Source: Cellvibrionaceae bacterium (lineage in GTDB: Bacteria > Pseudomonadota > Gammaproteobacteria > Pseudomonadales > Cellvibrionaceae). From it: 64,000 nt of DNA. The notes beneath the pieces are model-generated. The model was given only the letters and a program-made list of their open reading frames with translations. It was not told the DNA's origin and did not search any database. The position numbers were made by a program, and so were the translations under genes. Below are positions 1 through 10,172 of this stretch, one piece after another. Position 1 is the first letter of the stretch. Every line of letters begins with the position of its first letter. The stretch covers positions 36,737 through 100,736 of the forward strand of contig JANQJP010000089.1 in the NCBI GenBank assembly GCA_028281575.1. The letters are read 5' to 3'.

Positions 1-1207
1 CCAGACTTAACGCGACAACCAAGCCTATCGTCATCATCCAACCAAAGTCGATCACCGGTCGAATATCGCTCACAACCAGGGATACAAACGCGACTATTGT
101 GGTGATTGCTGTATAAAAACACGGTCGCCACATAAATTTCACTGTGGCCGTGACAAGTTCTTGCTTGGACCAATCAGGGTTTTTATTTTCGTATTCTCTA
201 AACCGAACAATTAAATGAATAATGATGGACAGGGAAATAATCAACAATAATGCAACGAAATTCGAGGAAATGACTGTCAGGCGCCAATCCAACCAACTGA
301 CATAACCGAGCATCATCACAACCGCAGTCAAACAACACGCCATAGGTATCACAACAAATTTCAGATTGCGAAAAATGATTGCGAGAACAGCGATCATAAA
401 CAGCACAACCGCGATACCAAAAACGACCAGGTCACTTTGAATAAACGCGATCATATCGGCGGCAATCATCGTGACACCGCCGACAAATATCTCCGCTGAT
501 GTTTGGTAGCGCCCAACAATATCACGCACCTGCTCAACCCGGGTGCGCGCGCGCGCTTCCGCAAATGTGCGGTACTCGCGAAATTCCTGCGTAACGGCAG
601 CAAGCCGCTGGCTCTCCTGTTCGGTCAAGCCCGTTTCGCGCTGTTTTTGTCGCAAACCGTCGCGCTCACCGACGAGATTGAGATATGTCTCGTCAATGTT
701 TAGATTCAGCTGCAACGCAGTGGTTTGTCCATCTGGCCCTAAAATGAGGTTTTTGTATATTGGGCTGTCCCAAAATTCCTGCCTCGCCATCTGCCAATCC
801 ATGTCGTCGGTAAGCAGCGTTCGCGGACTGCGCGACATTTCAGCGAGGCTCTGTTTGGGACTGTAGAGCAGGGGCACATCTAAAATACTGTTAACGCTTT
901 CCACGCCATCAACATCGGCAAGCTCCGCTTTGAGTGACGCTAAAACTGTGAGCGAGGACTCAGAAAAAAGCTCTTCATGGGGCTTGAACGTGACGACGAG
1001 GAAATCACCGCTATCATAACGTTTGGACATTTCGCGATAGAAGTCGAGGTCGGTATCACTCTCAAGCGTCAGCGATTCCGCTGAGGCATCGAGCTTAAAT
1101 CGCGGCAAACCAATCGCCAATCCGACCAAAAGCAATAATAGAAAAAACAGCACAGTTCGGGGATAATCAGTGACTGTCCGCAGGTAGAGCCTAAAAAAAC
1201 GATTCAT
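1..1207 (-). CDS. RND/MMPL-family transporter, 3' end beyond window
   Basis: Reading the minus strand from an ATG at 1207 gives 402 open codons running off the left edge, so the C-terminal half is not seen. The protein starts with a short cytoplasmic stretch and one membrane helix (about residues 13-35), then a periplasmic domain of about 210 residues rich in charged and coiled segments. Next comes a run of at least five membrane helices from about residue 245 (for example DLVVFGIAVVLFMIAVLAII). This single helix, large loop, helix bundle order is the repeat unit of RND/MMPL exporters, which move lipids or hydrophobic compounds with the proton gradient. The substrate cannot be read. It is divergent from the FHA gene, with 149 bp between the starts. 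Confidence 0.85.
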   Translation of the reverse strand, partial: MNRFFRLYLRTVTDYPRTVLFFLLLLLVGLAIGLPRFKLDASAESLTLESDTDLDFYREMSKRYDSGDFLVVTFKPHEELFSESSLTVLASLKAELADVDGVESVNSILDVPLLYSPKQSLAEMSRSPRTLLTDDMDWQMARQEFWDSPIYKNLILGPDGQTTALQLNLNIDETYLNLVGERDGLRQKQRETGLTEQESQRLAAVTQEFREYRTFAEARARTRVEQVRDIVGRYQTSAEIFVGGVTMIAADMIAFIQSDLVVFGIAVVLFMIAVLAIIFRNLKFVVIPMACCLTAVVMMLGYVSWLDWRLTVISSNFVALLLIISLSIIIHLIVRFREYENKNPDWSKQELVTATVKFMWRPCFYTAITTIVAFVSLVVSDIRPVIDFGWMMTIGLVVALSL

Positions 1208-1356
1208 ATGTGGAAAGGTTTCACTCCGTGTATATCGTGTAGCGCGGCCGCATTCTAACCGATCTGGCAAAACTGACGCAGCGCTATTTTGTATCAAAAG
1301 CTACAATACTGTGTTGCAGCCGCGCGAAAACTAGCCTCATGGAGAATTAAAAAGCG

Positions 1357-2193
1357 ATGTTAAAAATTCGCTTCAGCGATAATCGCCAACCGCCATTTTG
1401 GGCGATGGAAAAAAATTTCACTATCGGCAGTGCAAAATCAAACCACCTTACCCTCGAAGAACCCAATGTAGCGGGCACGCATGCGCGCATTATTCAGCGC
1501 GGTGAAACCTTTGTACTGAAAGATCTCGGCAGTGAGCAAGGCACCTTCGTTAACGATACCCGCATATCAAAAAAGAACATTGCCTGCGGAGATAAGATTC
1601 GGATAGGCGAAACCACTCTCGAAATCATTGATCCGTTTATCGACTCTGAAAGCTCAACGCCGTGGTCGCTTATTGCAGACTCCAGCTGGTTATCTGGGCA
1701 AGAGTTTCCGCTGGAAACCAGTGCCGATAAAAACAACATTGTGCTGGGCCGCTCAAGCGATTGCGATATTGTCATTCCGGGAACCCATTTGAGCCGCCAG
1801 CATGCAGAAATCAGAGTTCAAGGTGGGGACCTGCAAATCCATGACCTCGGCTCTTCTAACGGAACATTCGTCAATGATACAAAAGTCCGCTCCTCGCGTT
1901 TACGCGCAGGGGACCGACTTCGACTCGATGTCTACAGCTTCAAAGTCTTTGGGCCGGGAATCGCCTTGCCCCGAGCAGCAACACAAACACTCAAAGTCAT
2001 TTCTAATGAAGTACTCAGCGACGAGGAACCCCAGGAAAAACTCTGGGCCACCCGATCTACATCACCCGGTAACCGTACCCAAATAGACCTTTACAAAAAG
2101 CACTGGTTTAAAAAAGGCATCCCTATCGTACTGGCCGCAATAGTATTGCTGTTATTTTGCGCAGTGATGGTATTTACACTGTTTATCTATTAA
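1357..2193 (+). CDS. Twin FHA-domain membrane-anchored protein
   Basis: 278 residues. There are two forkhead-associated phosphothreonine-binding domains, about residues 20-92 and 125-200. The second has the full signature ([28 protein letters not shown]). The first is slightly degenerate ([24 protein letters not shown]) and may bind weakly. A single hydrophobic helix at about 255-276 ends the protein, so it is probably a tail-anchored inner-membrane protein with the FHA domains in the cytoplasm. FHA domains usually dock Ser/Thr-kinase-phosphorylated partners, but no kinase or phosphatase is present here. The stop overlaps the ubiX stop by 4 bp (convergent). Confidence 0.85.
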   Translation: MLKIRFSDNRQPPFWAMEKNFTIGSAKSNHLTLEEPNVAGTHARIIQRGETFVLKDLGSEQGTFVNDTRISKKNIACGDKIRIGETTLEIIDPFIDSESSTPWSLIADSSWLSGQEFPLETSADKNNIVLGRSSDCDIVIPGTHLSRQHAEIRVQGGDLQIHDLGSSNGTFVNDTKVRSSRLRAGDRLRLDVYSFKVFGPGIALPRAATQTLKVISNEVLSDEEPQEKLWATRSTSPGNRTQIDLYKKHWFKKGIPIVLAAIVLLLFCAVMVFTLFIY

Positions 2194-2801
2194 CTGCTGC
2201 CCCAGCGCTTTACCAGGGCCTGATCAATCCCGAGCTGGTCTAAAATGCGGGCGACAACGAAATTTACCAAATCGGAAAGCCCTTGCGGCTGATGATAGAA
2301 ACCCGGACTCGCCGGTAACACAACAACACCCATCTTGCTTAAAGTGAGCATATTCTGTAAATGAATTGTCGATACCGGTGTTTCTCGGGGAACAACTATC
2401 AGTTTACGCCTTTCCTTAATCACCACATCAGCGGCGCGCTCAATCAAGTTGTTGCTCGCACCCGTTGCAATCGCCGACAACGTGCCACCACTTGCAGGAC
2501 AAATGACCATCGAGTGAGGAGCGCCCGAGCCAGAAGCCACCGGCGCAAACCAATCCTCCTTGGTGAGTATGTCAATCTGTCCGGAACCTGCTGCATACAA
2601 ACGGCTTAGCAAAGCCAGCTGCGATTCTGCATCTTCTGGCAAATCAATATCGGTTTCCGTATTCACCACGGTACGGCCTGCGCTGGAAATTAACAGTGCA
2701 ACACGATGGCCGGAGGCCACCAGGCACTCCAATAAGCGCAGACCATATTGAGCGCCCGAAGCACCCGTAATCGCAAGCGTTACTTGTTTTTCGCTACTCA
2801 T
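2190..2801 (-). CDS. ubiX: Flavin prenyltransferase UbiX
   Basis: 203 residues, the usual UbiX length. It makes prenylated FMN from FMN and dimethylallyl phosphate; this is the cofactor of the UbiD decarboxylase in ubiquinone synthesis. Visible flavoprotein marks are the N-terminal [10 protein letters not shown] phosphate-binding loop, the [20 protein letters not shown] segment, and the [13 protein letters not shown] stretch with basic and acidic active-site residues. The ATG overlaps the mpl stop in an ATGA arrangement, so the two genes are translationally coupled, as in several gammaproteobacteria. Confidence 0.95.
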   Translation of the reverse strand: MSSEKQVTLAITGASGAQYGLRLLECLVASGHRVALLISSAGRTVVNTETDIDLPEDAESQLALLSRLYAAGSGQIDILTKEDWFAPVASGSGAPHSMVICPASGGTLSAIATGASNNLIERAADVVIKERRKLIVVPRETPVSTIHLQNMLTLSKMGVVVLPASPGFYHQPQGLSDLVNFVVARILDQLGIDQALVKRWGSS

Positions 2802-4174
2802 CTCGCCTCAATCGCACTTGCCAGCCTGCCCGACATACCGTCAAAACCACCATTACTCATAACGACAATATGGGTTTGCCCATCCGCATGCGCTAACACA
2901 GCTTTAATCAAATCATCTGTCACAGAGTACACCTGCGCAGAACCATTTTCTCGCCGAACATTATCCTCGAGCGACCACGCCAAATCCTGACTCGCAAACC
3001 AGAAGCACCAATCTGCAGCAGCTGTGGCTGCGCGAAGGCAGGCGCTGTGCACCCCCTGTTTCATGGTATTCGACCGCGGTTCGATCACTGCGAGGATTTT
3101 TTCATCACCCACCCGCCGGCGCAAGCCGTCGAGCGTCGTCTCAATAGCCGTCGGGTGATGCGCAAAGTCGTCGTAAACTGTCACACCATGAGCGCTGGCA
3201 ACAATTTCCATACGACGTTTTACGCCACTGAATTCGGCGAGTGCGGCGCAGGCGACTTGGGGCTGGATGCCGACATGCCGCGCTGCGGCAACGGCGTGGA
3301 TCGCGTTTTCAATATTGTGACGACCATCCATGTTCCAGCAGATTTCCGCCTGCATTTCACCATCGAGCGTCAGCACAACATTATTGGATGCATCATCGAT
3401 GTATCGATATTGCCATTGGGCGTTCGACTCCTTAGATATAAGCGCAGACCTCGCCTTTTGAGACCAACAGCCAAGCGCTAGTGTTTCTTCAATAGCAGCA
3501 CAATGTTCTGGGTAAATCACCTGCCCATCGCGTGGAACAATGCGAATAAGATGATGAAATTGCGTTTGAATAGCCGCCAGATCGTTAAAGATATCAGCGT
3601 GATCAAATTCCAGGTTATTAATAATTAGGGTGCGGGGCCGATAGTGGACAAACTTCGAACGTTTATCAAAAAACGCGGTATCGTACTCATCGGCTTCGAC
3701 AACAAAGAAATCCGAACGGCCCAGCCTCGCTGAGCAATCAAAATTGCGCGGCACCCCGCCAATAAGAAAGCCAGGATCGAACCCAGCGAATTCGAGAATC
3801 CAGGCAAGCATACTTGTCGTTGTCGTTTTTCCATGCGTTCCCGCAACAGCCAAAACCCACTTATCTCGCAAAATGTTTTCTGACAACCACTGAGGTCCCG
3901 AGATATAGGCCAAGCCGCGATCCAGGATGGCCTCCATCAGCGGGTTGCCGCGACTTACAACATTTCCAACGACATAAATATCTGGTTTTAGCGACAGTTG
4001 GTCCGCAGAAAAGCCCTCGATAAGCTCAATACCGGCATTTTGAAGTTGAGTGCTCATTGGCGGATAGACACCGGCGTCACAACCGGTCACGCGGTACCCG
4101 GCCGCTTTTGCAAGCAGTGCCAGCGAGCCCATAAAAGTCCCGCATATACCAATAATATGGACGTGCTGAGCCAA
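2798..4174 (-). CDS. mpl: UDP-N-acetylmuramate:L-Ala-gamma-D-Glu-meso-DAP ligase
   Basis: Murein-recycling ligase that joins the recovered tripeptide to UDP-MurNAc in the cytoplasm. The N-terminal Rossmann motif [18 protein letters not shown] and YPPMSTQL are diagnostic of Mpl rather than MurC. The ATP loop [11 protein letters not shown], the [11 protein letters not shown] segment and [16 protein letters not shown] follow in the expected Mur-ligase order. Start choice: the frame is open upstream to 4267, but homologues begin right before HIIGICG. The TTG at 4174, with GCGGA 9 nt upstream, fits best; an ATG at 4225 is the alternative. The gene is coupled to ubiX downstream. Confidence 0.93.
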   Translation of the reverse strand: MAQHVHIIGICGTFMGSLALLAKAAGYRVTGCDAGVYPPMSTQLQNAGIELIEGFSADQLSLKPDIYVVGNVVSRGNPLMEAILDRGLAYISGPQWLSENILRDKWVLAVAGTHGKTTTTSMLAWILEFAGFDPGFLIGGVPRNFDCSARLGRSDFFVVEADEYDTAFFDKRSKFVHYRPRTLIINNLEFDHADIFNDLAAIQTQFHHLIRIVPRDGQVIYPEHCAAIEETLALGCWSQKARSALISKESNAQWQYRYIDDASNNVVLTLDGEMQAEICWNMDGRHNIENAIHAVAAARHVGIQPQVACAALAEFSGVKRRMEIVASAHGVTVYDDFAHHPTAIETTLDGLRRRVGDEKILAVIEPRSNTMKQGVHSACLRAATAAADWCFWFASQDLAWSLEDNVRRENGSAQVYSVTDDLIKAVLAHADGQTHIVVMSNGGFDGMSGRLASAIEAR

Positions 4175-4417
4175 AATTTGGATTCCGCTATTAGGTTTCA
4201 GTCGATTTCGGCCGCAGTTTGCCATTCGGCCGCTCTCGCTGCAAACACCGATACCAATGAAAGGCAACTGGGCAAACCGGCATTAATACCAAACAAAAAA
4301 GTATAAGGCTGCACAAAAAACGTGAACAAATTCCTTGTATACAACACATAAATCTTGCTTTGCCCCACCTACAATAGTACGATCTTGTGTAAATTTTGCA
4401 CAAACCAGGAAGCCTTG

Positions 4418-4732
4418 ATGGTTAGCTCGTGCAAAATTTACTCAGAAGAATCCCAAATAATCAGGCAAAAAGAACAGAAAATGTCTATGCAATGCCGCAG
4501 TGGCGAATCAGGGGAAAAGCTGCACTTTCGCGCCAGTCGTTTTTTCAATGTCGCTGACAACTATTATTTCAACACGCGCGAAGGCAACGACGTCGGCCCC
4601 TTCCCTTCGATGGCAGCCGCACAACGGGGCGCTCTGATATATATAAGGTGCATGAAGAAAAAGCCAAGCCTCGGCACCTACGCAACAAAAATTGCACTTC
4701 AGGGCCTCTGGGCCTCAACCGATTTTTCCTAA
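4418..4732 (+). CDS. Small DUF6316-like protein
   Basis: About 104 residues from ATG 4418, preceded by AGGAAG at a good distance. Another ATG at 4481 would remove a poorly conserved-looking head. The core reads [19 protein letters not shown] then [17 protein letters not shown], which I recall as the DUF6316 pattern of small cytoplasmic proteins in marine gammaproteobacteria and pseudomonads (arginine-rich start, FF..xxWYF.TREG..GPF). No function is known. It faces hppA tail to tail, with a hairpin terminator between them. Confidence 0.6.
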   Translation: MVSSCKIYSEESQIIRQKEQKMSMQCRSGESGEKLHFRASRFFNVADNYYFNTREGNDVGPFPSMAAAQRGALIYIRCMKKKPSLGTYATKIALQGLWASTDFS

Positions 4733-4744
4733 AGCTGCAGCGAT

Positions 4745-4776
4745 TAAAAAGCCCGCGCTAACACGCACCGGGCTTC
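4745..4776 (-). terminator. Rho-independent terminator of hppA
   Basis: On the minus strand AGCCCG, a 13-nt loop and CGGGCT are followed by TTTTTAA, just past the hppA stop. The hairpin may also serve the convergent small gene, but the run of T is only on the hppA side. Confidence 0.8.
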
Positions 4777-4786
4777 TTCGAGCACT

Positions 4787-6805
4787 CTACAACAGAGGCG
4801 CAATCACCAGACTGACTATCGCCATGACATTGATAAGAATGTTCATCGCCGGCCCAGAGGTATCCTTGAATGGATCACCAACAGTGTCTCCAACAACGGC
4901 GGCCGAATGAACATCCGAGCCTTTGCCACCAAAATTTCCCTTCTCGACAAACTTCTTCGCGTTATCCCAGGCACCACCGGCATTAGCCATCATAAGTGCC
5001 ATCAGCACACAGCAAATCAAAGCACCGCCAAGCATTCCGCCCAACGCCTCTGCACCGAGCCCAAAGCCAACAACAACCGGGGCCGCCACAGCCAAAACGC
5101 CAGGCATAACCATGCGTCGCAGCGCGGCAGTTGTCGCAATCTCAACGCAGCGGTCTGTATCCGGTTTTGCGTTACCCTCTAACAAACCCGGTATTTCCTT
5201 AAATTGCCGGCGAATCTCTTTAATCATATCAAATGCTGCATCACCGACAGCACGCATGGTCAACGCACTTACAAAGAATGGGAAAATCGCGCCCAAAAAC
5301 ATGCCCATCAGCACCGTTGGGTTACCAATATCAAGGATGAACTCGCCATGAGATGCCGACACGGTCTCCACGAAGGCGGCGATGATAGCAAGTGCTGCCA
5401 AACCTGCCGCACCAATAGCGAAACCTTTGCCAATAGCAGCCGTCGTATTGCCAACTTCATCCAACTCGTCCGTGATCTTGCGTGTATCCTCACCCATTTC
5501 AGCCATTTCGGCGATGCCGCCGGCGTTATCAGCAACAGGCCCGTAAGCGTCGATGGCCATCGTAATACCAACGGTCGACAGCATACCCACTGCGCCGAGC
5601 CCTACGCCCAGAACACCGGCACCTTCAGGTAAAAACCAACTCGCAAAGAAAATAATCCCCGCTATGGTAATGACGGGAATCACGACCGATTCCATACCCG
5701 TGGCAAGACCCGAAATAATCACGGTTGCCGGACCCGTCTCGCCGTCTTTGGCAATCTTTTGAACAGGCTTGGAACCAGTGTAATACTCGGTTACGAGACC
5801 AATAATAATCCCGCCGATAGCACCACTTACCACGCAAAGCCAGACGGAAGTCGCCACTGACATAGCCGATAGCAAAATATATGCTGCGACAATAAACAAA
5901 ACTGTAGAGCCGATCGTCCCTATGCGCAGCGCCACTTCTGGCGACCTGGAAGACATTAAACGCACGAGCGCGATACCCAATACCGAACAGACCAAACCAA
6001 GTGACGGCAACGCAAGCGGCACAAACATCAATGTACCCTTATCGCTAGCCAATTGGGTAACCGTTGCCAAACCCAAAGTTGATGCGATGGCGATGGATGC
6101 GATCATCGACCCACAGTAGCTTTCAAAAATATCTGACCCCATGCCCGCCACGTCGCCGACGTTGTCGCCGACATTATCAGCAATAACGCCCGGATTGCGC
6201 GGATCGTCCTCCGGAATTCCCGCCTCAACTTTACCAACCAGGTCGGCGCCAACATCGGCGCTCTTGGTAAAAATACCGCCACCTACACGTGAAAACAACG
6301 CGACAGACGAAGCCCCCATACCAAAACCGTGAATCGCCTCTGCATGATGGGGATCGCTGCCAAAGAGTAAGTACAGAAAACCCAAGCCGAGCAGGCCCAT
6401 TGATGCGACACATAACCCCATAATGGACCCGCCTGAGAACGCTACGCTCAGTGCGCTAGCCGCACCTTGCGAATTTGCGGCGATCGTTGTGCGAACATTG
6501 GCTTTAGTTGCCGAAAACATGCCTACATAGCCTGCAGTCGCAGAACACAGTGCACCGACAACGAAGGCCAGAGGCGTTTGCCACGTTTTAAATCCGACAA
6601 ATAGAAGTACTGTGACAACCAGCGCGAATATCGCCAAAATCGAGTATTCCCTACGCATAAATACCATCGCACCGCGGTGAATCTCATTGGCTATTTCGGC
6701 AATTTTTCCCTCGCCGCCCGAGAGCCGGTTAATTTGGAGATAAATAATAAAAGCGATAAAAAGACCAGCCGCACCAAAAATTGGCGGCAGAAAAGTGATA
6801 TCCAT
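4787..6805 (-). CDS. hppA: Membrane ion-translocating pyrophosphatase, K+-dependent type
   Basis: 672 residues with about 16 membrane helices, a full-length membrane pyrophosphatase that couples PPi hydrolysis to H+ or Na+ export across the inner membrane. PPi/Mg sites are seen in [19 protein letters not shown] and [19 protein letters not shown], and again near the C terminus ([30 protein letters not shown]). The GNTTAA motif at about residue 452 has alanine where K+-independent enzymes carry lysine, so this is by family knowledge a K+-requiring form. H+ and Na+ transport cannot be told apart here. RBS GGGGG lies before ATG 6805. It is divergent from soluble ppa. Confidence 0.95.
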   Translation of the reverse strand: MDITFLPPIFGAAGLFIAFIIYLQINRLSGGEGKIAEIANEIHRGAMVFMRREYSILAIFALVVTVLLFVGFKTWQTPLAFVVGALCSATAGYVGMFSATKANVRTTIAANSQGAASALSVAFSGGSIMGLCVASMGLLGLGFLYLLFGSDPHHAEAIHGFGMGASSVALFSRVGGGIFTKSADVGADLVGKVEAGIPEDDPRNPGVIADNVGDNVGDVAGMGSDIFESYCGSMIASIAIASTLGLATVTQLASDKGTLMFVPLALPSLGLVCSVLGIALVRLMSSRSPEVALRIGTIGSTVLFIVAAYILLSAMSVATSVWLCVVSGAIGGIIIGLVTEYYTGSKPVQKIAKDGETGPATVIISGLATGMESVVIPVITIAGIIFFASWFLPEGAGVLGVGLGAVGMLSTVGITMAIDAYGPVADNAGGIAEMAEMGEDTRKITDELDEVGNTTAAIGKGFAIGAAGLAALAIIAAFVETVSASHGEFILDIGNPTVLMGMFLGAIFPFFVSALTMRAVGDAAFDMIKEIRRQFKEIPGLLEGNAKPDTDRCVEIATTAALRRMVMPGVLAVAAPVVVGFGLGAEALGGMLGGALICCVLMALMMANAGGAWDNAKKFVEKGNFGGKGSDVHSAAVVGDTVGDPFKDTSGPAMNILINVMAIVSLVIAPLL

Positions 6806-6929
6806 CGATCCCCCTTTATAGGATATTAAGCATTATTGTAACGGCGGGGAAATTCGTTGCCGTCTATTGTCAAGCCCGTAGCATTCTAGGCTAGTCGCGT
6901 AATACTGAAAATGTATGACCACCGCGCAA

Positions 6930-6957
6930 TTGTTCACAACAGTTGATGTGTTACAAT
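6930..6957 (+). promoter_or_regulatory. Predicted sigma70 promoter of ppa
   Basis: TTGTTC (6930-6935), a 16-nt spacer and TACAAT (6952-6957) lie about 75 bp before the ppa start, in the divergent hppA-ppa gap. Confidence 0.5.
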
Positions 6958-7033
6958 TCTGCGCACTTTTTATCCTCACCAAATGAAACTTGTGTTTCAT
7001 TTTGTAACTCACTTTGAATAGAAGGAAGAATGC

Positions 7034-7582
7034 ATGAGCCTTCACCTGGTTCCAACAGGCAAGAATGTCCCCGATGAAGTCAACGTTATTATTGAAATCC
7101 CTATGGGCGGTGAGCCCATAAAATACGAAATCGATAAAGAATCTGGAGCAATTTTTGTCGATCGCGTGCTCGGTACGTCTATGCGCTACCCCTGCAACTA
7201 CGGCTATGTTCCGCACACGCTCTGCGGTGATGGCGATCCCGCTGACGTGCTTGTTTATATGAACATGCCACTTCTTCCAGGATCTGTAGTGCGCTGCCGC
7301 CCCGTCGGTATGTTAAAAATGACCGACGAATCCGGTGAAGATGCCAAGATACTGGCCGTTCCTGTGAGCAAAATTACCACTTACTACGACAACGTCAACG
7401 AAACTTCGGACATACCCGAAATTAAGCTCGCACAGATATGCCATTTCTTTGAGCACTATAAAGACCTGGAGAAGGGTAAATGGGTCAAGATTGAAGGTTG
7501 GACTGACGCCGCAGGCGCGAAGAAAGAAATCCTGGACTCAATCGAGAACTATAAGGCAGAGCCGGAACAACCACGGTTTTAA
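7034..7582 (+). CDS. ppa: Soluble inorganic pyrophosphatase, family I
   Basis: 182 residues, typical of bacterial family I PPase. Cytosolic Mg-dependent hydrolysis of PPi pulls biosynthetic reactions forward. The metal-binding signature DGDPADVLV is present, with upstream [15 protein letters not shown] and [11 protein letters not shown] and downstream [20 protein letters not shown]. The RBS AGAAGGAAG precedes ATG 7034. It sits head to head with the ion-pumping pyrophosphatase, so the cell has an energy-wasting and an energy-saving enzyme for the same substrate under neighbouring promoters. Confidence 0.97.
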   Translation: MSLHLVPTGKNVPDEVNVIIEIPMGGEPIKYEIDKESGAIFVDRVLGTSMRYPCNYGYVPHTLCGDGDPADVLVYMNMPLLPGSVVRCRPVGMLKMTDESGEDAKILAVPVSKITTYYDNVNETSDIPEIKLAQICHFFEHYKDLEKGKWVKIEGWTDAAGAKKEILDSIENYKAEPEQPRF

Positions 7583-7636
7583 GCTTTGTTAATACTAATT
7601 TAATAACTTTGCTATCCCGTTAGTACGAAGAAACAA

Positions 7637-7858
7637 GGATTGGGTGCTTATTTAGAGACCTTCACCAGCAGGCGCCACCATGGATCGCAGGTGTTAGAAC
7701 AACGCAGGAGCGGTTGTCAGGATGCTGGTGCAGAGTCTGCATGGGTGAAACGGGTAAAGGAAGCACTGCTTCGCTCCGCGTAACGCCCCTTATCTGTGAT
7801 TATGGGCGGGGCCTGTTTGCAGGTATTTACTGCGTGTCTCTATATAAGCACCCAATCC
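7637..7858. repeat. 222-bp element with ~23-bp terminal inverted repeats
   Basis: The left end GGATTGGGTGCTTATTTAGA (7637 on) and the right end, read in reverse complement, GGATTGGGTGCTTATATAGA (from 7858) match with one difference and extend a few bases inward. The inside has no convincing gene. It holds GACACGCAGTAAATAC (as reverse complement near 7822-7837), also found in the 40.83 kb palindrome, and TAGAACAACGCAGGAGCGGT, which resembles part of the 41.14 kb element. It fills most of the 7583-7889 gap. Confidence 0.7.
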
Positions 7859-7889
7859 ATGCCTCATACACGACTTAAACAACATAGGT

Positions 7890-8660
7890 TTAGTTTGTGT
7901 TGTCGGGCACCAAGCTCAGGCCACTTGTGTCTGGTATTACAAGCTCGCGTTCATCGCCTTTTTCTTGCCCCAAGTCTGCACCGACATCAGCGAGACTTAA
8001 ATCACTCACATCAATATCAATAGCCACAATTTTTTCACGCTCCGCTTCCTGAAGTAAATCGCCACCCGCTGGCGCCAACGACACACCCTCTGGGGCGAGA
8101 TCGCGTGCAACGAAGGTTTTTTTTTCACTTGCTTCGAGCAAATCTCCCTGCATATCCTTAACAGATAAATTAGCGACATCAATGTCCACCAACGTTTCGA
8201 CAGCCTTCTCGCTTTCCGTCAAGACGTCCGCTCCCGCAGGCGCCAAACCATAATCAGGCGCTTCTATTTCCTCGCTTTTTCTATTTTCTTTCTCACTGTC
8301 GCGCACCGATGCTTGATGTTCGGAAACAGGCATCTGTTCTCGGCTTTGGCGATCTGCAGTTTCAGATGACGAAAGGTCCGAGGCGGTAAACACAGCCTTC
8401 TCTTTTGGTTTAGGCGCTTGAGCCTGTTGAGTTTCAACCAAATCGACACGACATCCCGCTTTTTTTATTGCAACACGGTATTTGTTCGCGGTGGCGAAAT
8501 CTAAATTTTTCTTGAGTACAACTGCCTCTCCGGAAAAAAGACTTTCAACCTGCTCACCGGAAATCTTAAACAACTGACCGAGATTACGTTTGGATTGCTC
8601 AGGATCACAGCCACGTACCAACTCGCCCCTGAAAACCAAATTAAATGTTTCGTTAGACAT
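7890..8660 (-). CDS. Hypothetical protein with N-terminal DUF805-associated-like domain and internal repeats
   Basis: About 256 residues from ATG 8660, chosen because GGAGG lies 8 nt upstream. No signal peptide or membrane helix is seen. Residues 1-75 (FNLVFRGELVRGCDPEQSKR, then LFKISGEQVESLFSG and VAIKKAGCRVDLVE) look like the compact domain sometimes found at the front of DUF805 or zinc-ribbon proteins. A Lys/Glu-rich linker leads to two imperfect repeats: GLAPAGADVL...VDIDVANLSVKDMQGDL and SLAPAGGDLL...IDIDVSDLSLADVGADL, then a final SGLSLVPDNTN. The acidic repeats suggest a binding scaffold. Function unknown. Confidence 0.7.
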   Translation of the reverse strand: MSNETFNLVFRGELVRGCDPEQSKRNLGQLFKISGEQVESLFSGEAVVLKKNLDFATANKYRVAIKKAGCRVDLVETQQAQAPKPKEKAVFTASDLSSSETADRQSREQMPVSEHQASVRDSEKENRKSEEIEAPDYGLAPAGADVLTESEKAVETLVDIDVANLSVKDMQGDLLEASEKKTFVARDLAPEGVSLAPAGGDLLQEAEREKIVAIDIDVSDLSLADVGADLGQEKGDERELVIPDTSGLSLVPDNTN

Positions 8661-8681
8661 AGAGATAACCTCCACATGCCC

Positions 8682-9356
8682 TTAATTATAGGTGCTGTTT
8701 TCCGGACATGACGTCGAAAAAAAATCGAGCAAGCACTGCATCGTACTGCAGACGGCAATTGGATTCGTTGCTGAAATATCCGAATCCAACTCACCCGCCG
8801 CATTAAAATAGATTAAGTTCATACCAGCCGCTTGCGCGGCTGTACAACCCGCAAGCGAATCCTCTACGACCCAACAAAAAGACGGCCTTACACCCTCGGT
8901 TTCAGCCGCTTTTAAAAAAACATCAGGAGCTGGCTTTCCCGCAGTTACATCATGCGCAGAAAAACGTTTTTCAATTGGGAAATAAGGCGCTAAACCAGTG
9001 GAGCTCAGCGAGAGATCCATTTTTTGCTGACTGCCATTTGAAGCCACGCAAAACGGTATAGACCTGTCATTGAGAAAGTCTAAAACACGCTCAACGTACT
9101 TAACCGCCTGCAAATCCCGATTAAAGCGCTGGCGAGTAGCGGTGTTTAATATGTCCAGAAAATCATCCGGCAACTGCAACGAATAACGCTGCTCTATCCA
9201 AACAAAGCATGCAGCCAAACTCCAGCCTTTAAACTGCTTAAAGCATGCATTCGCACACATAGTTACACCTATTGAAGCGAGCACATCTGCAAACACCTCG
9301 GCCGCCAAATGCTCACTATCAACCAGCACACCATCGCAATCAAACACAACGAGCAT
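8682..9356 (-). CDS. HAD-superfamily sugar-phosphatase-like hydrolase
   Basis: 224 residues. Motif I is FDCDGVLVDSE at the N terminus (nucleophile Asp and acid/base Asp), motif II VASNGS, a Lys in AGKPAPD, and motif IV VVEDSLAGCTAA. An alpha-helical cap lies between motifs I and II. This matches the beta-phosphoglucomutase/YieH-like subclass that dephosphorylates small phospho-metabolites; the exact substrate cannot be told. It starts 2 nt after the stop of the upstream M15 peptidase gene, so the two are probably one transcript. Confidence 0.88.
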   Translation of the reverse strand: MLVVFDCDGVLVDSEHLAAEVFADVLASIGVTMCANACFKQFKGWSLAACFVWIEQRYSLQLPDDFLDILNTATRQRFNRDLQAVKYVERVLDFLNDRSIPFCVASNGSQQKMDLSLSSTGLAPYFPIEKRFSAHDVTAGKPAPDVFLKAAETEGVRPSFCWVVEDSLAGCTAAQAAGMNLIYFNAAGELDSDISATNPIAVCSTMQCLLDFFSTSCPENSTYN

Positions 9357-9358
9357 GA

Positions 9359-10039
9359 CTATTCCTCGTTAACGTTGATCACAAAACGCTGAAAAATTTC
9401 TTCGATATGAGCCAATACCGTATCGCGCAGTTCTATCTCTGCGCTGGCAATACAATTCGCAAGTATTGATACATCTAACATAGATTGAAATACGCTTGCG
9501 ATTGGTCGATAACTTAAATGCCAGGGCTCTGGCGCAACCCCACTGCGGTCGTGCAGATAGGGCCGATAAAAACCGTGTTTATTTGACGCTAAATACGAAT
9601 TCAACCACTGGTACATTGGAAAAAAAGGTCCCGATGCCTCTGTTTCCTCAACAGTTAACGCAAGCTTGTGTCCGCTTTTTAATGCCGCAGCATCATAAAT
9701 ATCAAAGTCCGTACCCCAGTGGTGACGCGATGCACCAGGCAGGGCAGACCACCTCAATATTGCAAAGACGAGCTCCATTTCCGAGAGGTCATCGATATTA
9801 AGTTCCATGCCGTCATCGTCCAAAACCAGGCGCTGACCACGGGATTTTTGATTCCAAATCTCACACTGCTTGTCAAAACTTCGGAATCCACTGGCGAGCC
9901 TCAAATCAAATCCAGCGTTTGCAGCCTGTTCACGCAGTTCACATACGGCCTCATTTGCGTCCGGATGTAAGTAAACGCCATCAACACCCTTTTCGACATG
10001 TGATGCACTGAGACCAATTAAATTCGATGTTTTTAGCAT
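9359..10039 (-). CDS. M15-family D-alanyl-D-alanine carboxypeptidase
   Basis: About 226 residues from ATG 10039; a TTG at 10072 is possible but lacks support. Zinc-peptidase marks of the VanY/DacY type are seen: ASGFRSFDKQ, SRHHWGTDFDIYD (the HxxxxxxD zinc ligands) and EPWHLSY (third ligand region). It would trim the terminal D-Ala of peptidoglycan stems. I see no classical signal peptide at this N terminus, so export is uncertain. Confidence 0.85.
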   Translation of the reverse strand: MLKTSNLIGLSASHVEKGVDGVYLHPDANEAVCELREQAANAGFDLRLASGFRSFDKQCEIWNQKSRGQRLVLDDDGMELNIDDLSEMELVFAILRWSALPGASRHHWGTDFDIYDAAALKSGHKLALTVEETEASGPFFPMYQWLNSYLASNKHGFYRPYLHDRSGVAPEPWHLSYRPIASVFQSMLDVSILANCIASAEIELRDTVLAHIEEIFQRFVINVNEE

Positions 10040-10172
10040 GAACCGGGAACCAAAATGAATTGCGCTTGCCAAATACTTCTGTATTATTGGGACGTAGCAC
10101 CATTGTCGCGATTTCGACTTAACACCTTACCACCTTGTAACGAATAATAATAAGCGTGTGGGAGACACGAAG

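Noticed and set aside
2361..3481. Plus-strand open frames opposite ubiX and mpl
   Set aside because: They are mirror frames of two well-recognised genes and show no protein-like features of their own.
7583..7620. Possible solo end of the CTAG element after ppa (TTTGTTAATACTAATTTAAT)
   Set aside because: Only about 15 bases resemble the terminus and no partner end was found; similar short matches at 39392 and 63605 are also likely chance in AT-rich DNA.
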